Shown here piece after piece: positions 1-5,359 of a stretch of DNA of 6,258 bases. The notes under the pieces are model-generated. The model was not told where the DNA came from. It saw only the letters and a program-made list of their open reading frames with translations, and made no database searches. Source of the DNA: Porticoccaceae bacterium UBA1989 (GTDB lineage Bacteria; Pseudomonadota; Gammaproteobacteria; Pseudomonadales; Porticoccaceae); assembly GCA_002335945.1 (NCBI GenBank), contig DDDD01000029.1, positions 710 to 6,967 of the forward strand, read 5' to 3'. The translations under genes and the position numbers were made by a program. Numbering within the stretch: position 1 is the first letter of the stretch; each line of letters begins with the position of its first letter.

Positions 1-1026
1 ATTGGTAAAACTGCCATCGCGGTTGACGCAATCATCAACCAGAAAGGTTCTGGCGTTAAATGTGTCTATGTAGCGGTTGGCCAAAAAGCCTCCTCTGTAG
101 CTGCAGTGGTACGTAAATTAGAAGAGCACGGCGCAATGGAACATACCATTGTTGTTGCTGCTACCGCTTCTGATCCAGCAGCCATGCAGTTTCTAGCACC
201 TTTCGCTGGTTGTTCCATGGGTGAGTACTACCGTGACCGCGGTCAAGATGCGCTAATTATTTATGATGATTTGACTAAGCAGGCCTGGGCCTACCGTCAG
301 ATCTCACTGCTGCTTAAACGTCCTCCAGGTCGTGAAGCTTATCCTGGTGATGTGTTCTATTTGCACTCCAGATTGCTTGAGCGTGCAGCCCGTGTAAATG
401 CGGACTATGTAGAGAAATTCACCAACGGTGAAGTTAAAGGTAAGACGGGTTCATTGACTGCATTGCCAGTGATTGAAACTCAGGCCGGTGACGTATCAGC
501 CTTTGTACCCACCAACGTAATTTCGATTACCGATGGTCAGATCTTCCTTGAAGCCGATATGTTTAACGCAGGCGTACGTCCAGCGATGAACGCAGGTGTT
601 TCTGTATCTCGAGTAGGTGGCGCGGCACAGACTAAGATTATTAAGAAACTGTCCGGTGGTATTCGTACCGCACTGGCACAGTATCGCGAGCTTGCGGCAT
701 TCTCGCAGTTTGCATCCGATCTTGATGCAGCAACCAAAGCCCAGCTTGATCACGGTGAGCGAGTGACCGAATTGATGAAGCAGAAGCAGTATTCTCCCCT
801 CAGTATTGCTGAGATGGGTCTGGTGCTTTACGCGGCAGATAATGGTTTCTTGCAGTCTGTTGAAGTCAGTAAAATTGGTGACTTTGAAGATGCGCTGCTC
901 TCCTACATGAAAGCTGAGCACATTGATTTGCTCGATCAAATCAATCAGTCAGGCGATTACAACGACGACATAGCAGCTGGCTTTAAAGCGGCACTAGAAA
1001 AGTTCGTTGCAACCCAAACCTGGTAA
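1..1026 (+). CDS. atpA: F1Fo ATP synthase subunit alpha, 3' portion (5' end outside window)
   Basis: This is the alpha subunit of F1, the non-catalytic nucleotide-binding partner of beta in the alpha3-beta3 hexamer on the cytoplasmic face of the inner membrane. The frame is open from base 1 and gives 341 residues. They align with residues 173-513 of the 513-aa E. coli protein as I remember it, so about 172 N-terminal residues are missing. The window opens inside the P-loop: the first residues are IGKTA, where the usual motif is GDRQTGKTA. Walker B (DALIIYDD) is encoded at 247-270. The SVSRVGG segment at 601-621 carries the alpha arginine that reaches the beta catalytic site (codon 610-612, E. 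coli Arg376 by alignment). The C-terminal helical domain ends in a typical ATQTW. An in-frame GTG at 106 is an internal Val, not a start. atpG follows after 27 nt. Identity is certain. The one oddity is Ile in place of the usual Thr before GKT. Confidence 0.99.
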   Translation: MGKTAIAVDAIINQKGSGVKCVYVAVGQKASSVAAVVRKLEEHGAMEHTIVVAATASDPAAMQFLAPFAGCSMGEYYRDRGQDALIIYDDLTKQAWAYRQISLLLKRPPGREAYPGDVFYLHSRLLERAARVNADYVEKFTNGEVKGKTGSLTALPVIETQAGDVSAFVPTNVISITDGQIFLEADMFNAGVRPAMNAGVSVSRVGGAAQTKIIKKLSGGIRTALAQYRELAAFSQFASDLDAATKAQLDHGERVTELMKQKQYSPLSIAEMGLVLYAADNGFLQSVEVSKIGDFEDALLSYMKAEHIDLLDQINQSGDYNDDIAAGFKAALEKFVATQTW

Positions 1027-1053
1027 GTCAGCGTAACTGGACAGGCATAAGAG

Positions 1054-1914
1054 ATGGCAATCGGAAAAGAAGTAAAAACCAAAATTGCTAGTATTGGTAG
1101 CACGCAGAAAATCACTAGCGCCATGGAAATGGTAGCGGCGAGTAAAATGCGTCGTGCTCAGGAGCGTATGCAACTGGGCAAGCCCTATGCAGGCCGCATC
1201 CGTGATGTAGTGGGTCATATTGCTAACGCTGTGTCCGAATACAAACATCAGTATTTGGCCCAGCGCGAAGTGAAACGTGTTGGCTACATTATCATTTCGA
1301 CAGACCGTGGGCTCTGTGGTGGTTTGAATATTAATCTGTTCAAAACGGCCTTGAAGTCAATGAAAGCCTTGTCTGATGAGGGTGTTGACGTTGATATCTG
1401 TGTTGTGGGCAATAAAGCCGGGGCATTTTTTGGTGCTGTCGGTGGGAATGTTGTTGCGGCCGTCAAAGATGTTGGTGACGAGCCTAACGCCGCAGACCTT
1501 ATTGGTGGCGTGAAGGTAATGTTAGACGCCTTTGATGAGGGTCGTGTGGATAAACTCTTTGTCGTCAGTAATGAGTTTGTAAACACCATGACTCAGAAGC
1601 CAAGAGTAGAGCAGCTGTTGCCGTTAGCGCCAGTGGGTGACGAGAGTATCTCTCATCACTGGGACTATATTTACGAGCCAGACGCGAAAGAATTACTGGA
1701 TGGATTATTGATTCGTTATATCGAATCGCAGGTCTATCAAGGTGTAGTAGAAAACAAAGCATGTGAGCAAGCAGCAAGAATGCTAGCCATGAAAAGTGCC
1801 ACCGACAATGCCGGTGAAATGATAGACGAGTTGCAACTTCTTTATAACAAGGCCCGTCAGGCAGCGATTACACAAGAGCTGTCCGAGATTGTAAGTGGCG
1901 CAGCCGCCGTATAA
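1054..1914 (+). CDS. atpG: F1Fo ATP synthase subunit gamma
   Basis: This is the central-stalk subunit whose coiled coil turns inside the alpha3-beta3 head and couples proton flow to ATP synthesis. It has 286 residues, against 287 in E. coli. The N-terminal helix carries the family block TQKITSAMEMVAASKM (about residues 17-32). The Rossmann-like middle domain has STDRGLCGG at 82-90. A VESQVYQG-like stretch (here IESQVYQG, 223-230) leads into the long C-terminal helix ending QELSEIVSGAAAV. The helix pair at the two ends forms the rotor shaft in known structures. The ATG at 1054 is chosen because the protein then begins MAIGKEVKTKI, in register with the family N-terminus. The ribosome binding site is weak: GGACAGG at 1039-1045 is the best candidate. 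The gene lies 27 nt after atpA and 42 nt before atpD, consistent with one transcript. Nothing is truncated or unusual in length. Confidence 0.99.
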   Translation: MAIGKEVKTKIASIGSTQKITSAMEMVAASKMRRAQERMQLGKPYAGRIRDVVGHIANAVSEYKHQYLAQREVKRVGYIIISTDRGLCGGLNINLFKTALKSMKALSDEGVDVDICVVGNKAGAFFGAVGGNVVAAVKDVGDEPNAADLIGGVKVMLDAFDEGRVDKLFVVSNEFVNTMTQKPRVEQLLPLAPVGDESISHHWDYIYEPDAKELLDGLLIRYIESQVYQGVVENKACEQAARMLAMKSATDNAGEMIDELQLLYNKARQAAITQELSEIVSGAAAV

Positions 1915-1943
1915 AGCCAAACGAATTTAAAAAGATTTAGTAA

Positions 1944-1949
1944 AGAGGA
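1944..1949 (+). promoter_or_regulatory. Shine-Dalgarno site of atpD
   Basis: AGAGGA, within TAAAGAGGAA, lies 7 nt upstream of the atpD ATG at 1957. It is the best-formed ribosome binding site in the atp part of the window and confirms this start. A stronger site for beta than for gamma or epsilon fits the three-to-one stoichiometry of F1. That link is inference from site strength alone. Confidence 0.8.
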
Positions 1950-1956
1950 ACCGGAC

Positions 1957-3354
1957 ATGAGTAGCGGAAGAATCGTACAAATTATTGGTGCTGTGATCGA
2001 TGTGGAATTTCCACGTGATCAGGTGCCCAGCGTGTATGACGCACTAGTCGTCGACGACAAGGGCTTAACGCTTGAAGTTCAGCAGCAGTTGGGCGATGGA
2101 GTAGTACGTACAATTGCCATGGGTGCTTCAGAAGGCATCAGCCGCGGACTTGGCGTTCAAAACACCAAAGCCCCTATTTCTGTACCCGTTGGTATAGAGA
2201 CACTGGGCCGTATTATGGATGTGCTGGGCAACCCGATTGACGAAAAAGGTCCAATCGGTGAGAAAGAGCGCATGGCCATTCACCGCAAGCCCCCTGCCTA
2301 TGACGAGCTGTCAGCCTCTGACGAGCTTCTGGAAACAGGTATCAAGGTAATCGATTTGGTTTGTCCTTTCGCCAAAGGCGGTAAGGTTGGATTGTTCGGT
2401 GGTGCTGGTGTTGGTAAAACCGTAAACATGATGGAGCTGATCAACAACATTGCGACAGAGCACAGCGGTCTGTCTGTATTTGCTGGTGTTGGTGAGCGTA
2501 CTCGTGAAGGTAATGACTTCTACTACGAGATGCAGGAATCCGGTGTTGTAAACATCGAAACTCCAAGCGAATCCAAAGTGGCCATGGTTTATGGTCAGAT
2601 GAATGAGCCTCCAGGTAACAGACTGCGTGTAGCGTTGACCGGTCTAACCATGGCAGAGAAATTCCGCGATGAAGGTAAAGACGTACTGTTGTTCGTCGAC
2701 AATATCTATCGTTACACATTGGCGGGTACAGAAGTATCAGCACTGTTGGGCCGTATGCCATCAGCGGTAGGCTACCAGCCTACTCTGGCGGAAGAAATGG
2801 GCGTACTTCAGGAGCGTATTACTTCCACTAAGACTGGTTCTATTACATCTGTTCAGGCGGTATACGTACCTGCAGATGATTTGACTGATCCATCGCCAGC
2901 CACAACCTTTGCTCACTTGGACTCAACCGTTGTACTGAGCCGAGATATTGCATCTAAAGGTATTTACCCCGCGGTAGATCCATTGGATTCAACCTCGCGT
3001 CAGCTGGATCCATTGATTATTGGCCAAGAGCACTATGAAGTTGCCCGTGGCGTGCAGTCAGTACTACAGCGCTATAAAGAGTTAAAAGATATTATTGCGA
3101 TTCTGGGAATGGATGAGCTATCAGAAGAAGATAAGCTAGCCGTATCCCGCGCACGTAAGATCGAGCGCTTTTTGTCCCAGCCATTCCATGTTGCTGAAAT
3201 CTTTACTGGCGCCCCAGGTAAGTACGTATCGCTAAAAGATACTATTGCTGGATTCCAGGGCATTCTTGGTGGAGAGTACGACCATCTGCCAGAGCAGGCT
3301 TTCTACATGGTTGGCTCAATCGACGAAGCAGTCGAAAAAGGCGCTAAGCTTTAA
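1957..3354 (+). CDS. atpD: F1Fo ATP synthase subunit beta (catalytic)
   Basis: This subunit carries the catalytic sites that make ATP from ADP and phosphate (EC 7.1.2.2). It has 465 residues, against 460 in E. coli. The N-terminal beta-barrel (about 1-75) opens with GRIVQIIGAVIDVEFP. The nucleotide-binding domain has Walker A GGAGVGKT at 148-155, GERTREGND at 179-187 with catalytic Glu180 and Arg181, and Walker B LLFVDN at 244-249 with Asp248. The C-terminal helical domain has the DELSEED motif at 386-392, which contacts gamma and epsilon. All key residues are intact, so the enzyme should be active. Compared with E. coli there is about a 7-residue insertion in the loop after GERTREGNDFYYEM (around residues 196-207), and about 2 residues are lost near residue 35. 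The ATG at 1957 has a clear AGAGGA site upstream. The gene is third of the four atp genes here. Confidence 0.99.
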   Translation: MSSGRIVQIIGAVIDVEFPRDQVPSVYDALVVDDKGLTLEVQQQLGDGVVRTIAMGASEGISRGLGVQNTKAPISVPVGIETLGRIMDVLGNPIDEKGPIGEKERMAIHRKPPAYDELSASDELLETGIKVIDLVCPFAKGGKVGLFGGAGVGKTVNMMELINNIATEHSGLSVFAGVGERTREGNDFYYEMQESGVVNIETPSESKVAMVYGQMNEPPGNRLRVALTGLTMAEKFRDEGKDVLLFVDNIYRYTLAGTEVSALLGRMPSAVGYQPTLAEEMGVLQERITSTKTGSITSVQAVYVPADDLTDPSPATTFAHLDSTVVLSRDIASKGIYPAVDPLDSTSRQLDPLIIGQEHYEVARGVQSVLQRYKELKDIIAILGMDELSEEDKLAVSRARKIERFLSQPFHVAEIFTGAPGKYVSLKDTIAGFQGILGGEYDHLPEQAFYMVGSIDEAVEKGAKL

Positions 3355-3365
3355 TTAAACGACTA

Positions 3366-3409
3366 CTGTCCAGAAATGGTGTAGAACGGGTCTATAAAGG
3401 GTCTAGAAA
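3366..3409 (+). repeat. Imperfect 11-bp tandem repeat, four units, just before atpC
   Basis: Most of the 58-nt gap between atpD and atpC can be read as four consecutive 11-bp units: CTGTCCAGAAA (3366-3376), TGGTGTAGAAC (3377-3387), GGGTCTATAAA (3388-3398) and GGGTCTAGAAA (3399-3409). The last two differ at one base. The first two each match the last at 8 of 11 positions. The array ends 3 nt before the atpC ATG, so it contains whatever ribosome binding site atpC uses. The 3388-3409 pair is clear. The two outer units are weaker and may be chance. No function is known to me for such a repeat. Confidence 0.6.
3396..3401 (+). promoter_or_regulatory. Weak Shine-Dalgarno candidate of atpC
   Basis: AAAGGG ends 11 nt before the atpC ATG at 3413, which is longer than the usual spacing. 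The alternative AGAAAG at 3405-3410 is only 2 nt from the start. Neither is a good site, which suggests modest initiation of epsilon compared with beta. Both lie inside the 11-bp tandem repeat. Confidence 0.4.
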
Positions 3410-3412
3410 GAT

Positions 3413-3838
3413 ATGGCTATAACAGTTCATTGTGACATCGTAAGTGCGGATGAATCTCTGTTCTCCGGCTTAGTCGAGATGGTGGTTGCCACTGGTTCTC
3501 TTGGCGAGTTGGGTATTACAGCAGGTCATGCGCCACTACTGAGTGACTTAAAGCCCGGTCCAGTACGTCTGGTCAAACAGAATAGTGAAGAAGAAATTTA
3601 CTATCTGTCCGGTGGTTATTTAGAAGTGCAGCCAAATTGCATCTCGATACTTGCTGACACAGCTGTTCGTGCCGCAGATATCGACGAAGCGGCGGCAGCT
3701 GAAGCCGTTAAAAGTGCAGAGCAGGCAATGGCTAATCAGGCGGGCGAAATCGAGTATTCAAAAGCCGCCAGCATGTTAGCAGTAGCAACAGCTCAGCTAC
3801 GCACAGTGCAAACGCTACGCAAAAAGTTAGGTGGTTGA
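3413..3838 (+). CDS. atpC: F1Fo ATP synthase subunit epsilon
   Basis: This small rotor subunit links gamma to the c-ring and can inhibit ATP hydrolysis through its C-terminal helices. It has 141 residues, against 139 in E. coli. The N-terminal beta-sandwich (about 1-85) carries the family block GELGITAGHAPLL at 31-43 and YLSGGYLEVQP at 64-74. The C-terminal helical hairpin covers about 90-138 and ends in QLRTVQTLRKKLGG, which resembles the Pseudomonas protein more than the E. coli one. At 90-95 the sequence is IDEAAA. The Arg of the I(L)DxxRA motif, known from ATP-binding epsilon of Bacillus, is replaced by Ala, so ATP sensing by that motif is unlikely. The ATG at 3413 gives the family-typical MAITVHCDIVSA N-terminus. 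This is the last atp gene, followed by a terminator 19 nt after its stop. Confidence 0.98.
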   Translation: MAITVHCDIVSADESLFSGLVEMVVATGSLGELGITAGHAPLLSDLKPGPVRLVKQNSEEEIYYLSGGYLEVQPNCISILADTAVRAADIDEAAAAEAVKSAEQAMANQAGEIEYSKAASMLAVATAQLRTVQTLRKKLGG

Positions 3839-3857
3839 TTTCAGATCAGATTGATTT

Positions 3858-3887
3858 AAAAAGGGTGGCTTAGCTGCCCTTTTTTTT
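3858..3887 (+). terminator. Rho-independent terminator of the atp operon
   Basis: A stem of 12 pairs (3858-3869 with 3873-3884) closes on a TTA triloop. From the base it is five A-T pairs, three G-C pairs, two G-U wobbles, then G-C and C-G. The 3' arm continues into an unbroken T-run, 3880-3887. It lies 19 nt after the atpC stop. The A-run on the 5' side would give a U-tract on the other strand too, but no minus-strand gene ends here, so only forward use is supported. Confidence 0.92.
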
Positions 3888-3928
3888 GCCTGTAAATATC
3901 TCCGCGGTAGACTTGTGTTGCCACGATT

Positions 3929-3956
3929 TTGACAGTAACGTAAGCCCTATTAAAAC
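3929..3956 (+). promoter_or_regulatory. Candidate sigma-70 promoter for glmUS
   Basis: A perfect -35 hexamer TTGACA (3929-3934) is followed after 16 bp by TAAAAC (3951-3956), which matches 4 of 6 bases of the -10 consensus. A second reading, TATTAA at 3948-3953, leaves only 13 bp and is less likely. Transcription would start near 3963, giving a leader of roughly 20-25 nt before the glmU ATG. The placement just after the atp terminator supports it. The poor -10 keeps this tentative. Confidence 0.45.
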
Positions 3957-3985
3957 CCTGCGAATGGAGTATCAGCGGAAACCCT

Positions 3986-5356
3986 ATGAGTAAAACAGAC
4001 ATTGTCATCCTTGCCGCTGGTAAGGGTACGCGCATGCAATCCTCCCTGCCCAAGGTTCTTCACCCTCTGGCCGGAACACCTATGCTGGGCCATGTTATAG
4101 CGGCAGCCGACACGGTGACCAATTCACAGAAAATTATCGTAACCGGCCATGCTGCCGAGCGAGTGGAAAAGACTTTCGCCGCCGCCGAAGCAGTGTTTGT
4201 ACAACAGACAGAGCAGCTAGGCACAGCCCATGCCGTGGAGATGGCACTGCCCTATTTGCGCAAAGATGCCAAAGTCTTAATTCTCTATGGTGATGTGCCA
4301 CTCATCAAAGCCGACACAATTGCCAAGATGTTAGGGGCCGTCACCGACCAGTCAATTTCCCTGCTTACTATAAGCCTCGATGATCCCATGGGCTATGGCC
4401 GTATTGTGCGTAATACAGATGGAGAGATTGAATCCATTATTGAGCAAAAAGACGCCAGCGCTGATCAGTTGACCATTAAAGAGATAAATACGGGCGTATT
4501 GGCTTTAGGTGCCGGACAGCTTTGTGCCTGGCTTCCCCAGGTTGATAACAATAACGCGCAGGGTGAGTTTTATCTGACCGACCTAATTGCACTGGCCCGC
4601 AGTAATGGGTTTAGCGTTAATAGTATTCAACCGACATCGGCAACTGAGGTAGAGGGTGTGAATAACAGAATTCAGCTCAGTCAGCTTGAGCGCGCTTATC
4701 AGCTTGAATTGGCCGAAGCACTTATGCTGTCAGGCACTAGCCTGGCAGACCCAAACCGTTTCGATCAGCGCGGCACACTAAGCGCAGGCACCGATAACTA
4801 TATTGATATTAACTGTGTCTTCGCAGGCACTGTGACTATAGGTTCCAATGTAACCATTGGGCCAAACTGCCAGATTATTAACAGTACGATCGGCGATGGC
4901 GTAGAGATAAAAGCCAACAGCCATATAGAGCAAGCCGTGATTGGTGACCGTGCGATTATTGGTCCCTTTGCCCGACTTCGTCCCGGCACAGAATTAGGCA
5001 GCGACACCAAGGTCGGCAATTTTGTTGAAACTAAAAAAGCTGTTGTCGGTAATGGCAGCAAGATTAATCATCTTAGCTATGTAGGTGATGCCGAACTTGG
5101 TGAGAATGTAAATGTAGGTGCAGGCACTATTACCTGTAACTACGATGGCGTAAATAAACATAAAACCATAATGGGGAATGGTGTGTTTATTGGGTCTAAC
5201 AGCACATTAATTGCCCCTATAAAAATAGCCAATGAAGGGTTTGTGGCCGCGGGTTCAACGGTGAATCAAGATGTGTCAGCAGATACATTAGCGGTAAGTC
5301 GCGCCAAACAGCGTAATATTTCGGGCTGGAAACGCCCAACCAAAAAGGAAAGTTAA
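3986..5356 (+). CDS. glmU: Bifunctional N-acetylglucosamine-1-phosphate uridyltransferase / glucosamine-1-phosphate acetyltransferase
   Basis: GlmU acetylates glucosamine-1-phosphate with acetyl-CoA, then transfers UMP from UTP to give UDP-GlcNAc (EC 2.3.1.157 and 2.7.7.23), the cytoplasmic precursor of peptidoglycan and LPS. It is full length at 456 residues, the same as E. coli. The N-terminal pyrophosphorylase domain (about 1-228) has LAAGKGTRM at 9-17 with Arg16, Lys23 in LPK, QLGTAHA at 77-83, YGDVPL with metal-binding Asp103 at 101-106, GYGRI at 136-140 and EVEGVNN at 221-227. The C-terminal left-handed beta-helix (about 250-440) shows hexapeptide repeats and the acetyltransferase residues Arg332, Lys350, catalytic His362, Tyr365, Asn376 and Lys391. 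Both activities should be intact. The ATG at 3986 follows a poor GCGGAA site. The stop is 3 nt from the glmS start, so translational coupling is likely. It probably has its own promoter after the atp terminator. Confidence 0.99.
   Translation: MSKTDIVILAAGKGTRMQSSLPKVLHPLAGTPMLGHVIAAADTVTNSQKIIVTGHAAERVEKTFAAAEAVFVQQTEQLGTAHAVEMALPYLRKDAKVLILYGDVPLIKADTIAKMLGAVTDQSISLLTISLDDPMGYGRIVRNTDGEIESIIEQKDASADQLTIKEINTGVLALGAGQLCAWLPQVDNNNAQGEFYLTDLIALARSNGFSVNSIQPTSATEVEGVNNRIQLSQLERAYQLELAEALMLSGTSLADPNRFDQRGTLSAGTDNYIDINCVFAGTVTIGSNVTIGPNCQIINSTIGDGVEIKANSHIEQAVIGDRAIIGPFARLRPGTELGSDTKVGNFVETKKAVVGNGSKINHLSYVGDAELGENVNVGAGTITCNYDGVNKHKTIMGNGVFIGSNSTLIAPIKIANEGFVAAGSTVNQDVSADTLAVSRAKQRNISGWKRPTKKES
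5346..5349 (+). promoter_or_regulatory. Shine-Dalgarno site of glmS inside the glmU 3' end
   Basis: AGGA within AAAAAGGAAAG lies 10 nt before the glmS ATG at 5360 and overlaps the last codons of glmU (Lys-Lys-Glu-Ser-stop). Ribosomes finishing glmU would pass over it, so the two genes are probably translationally coupled. Confidence 0.7.
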
Positions 5357-5359
5357 AAC

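Noticed and set aside
106..108. GTG as a possible start of a short alpha protein
   Set aside because: The frame is open upstream to base 1 and matches AtpA from the P-loop onward, so this is an internal valine in AVVRKLEEHG.
496..939. Minus-strand open frame of 147 codons opposite atpA
   Set aside because: It lies wholly within conserved atpA coding sequence, has a Cys/His-rich composition with no recognisable motif, and no ribosome binding site or promoter could be supported. It is a shadow of the real gene.
3605..3616. 12-bp exact repeat CTGTCCGGTGGT shared between atpC and atpA (also at 649-660)
   Set aside because: Both copies encode Leu-Ser-Gly-Gly in conserved motifs (KLSGG and YLSGG). 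Shared codon preference explains it.
3856..4053. Minus-strand open frame of 65 codons across the atpC-glmU gap
   Set aside because: It reads through the terminator hairpin and overlaps the start of glmU. The translation is low complexity at one end and resembles nothing I know.
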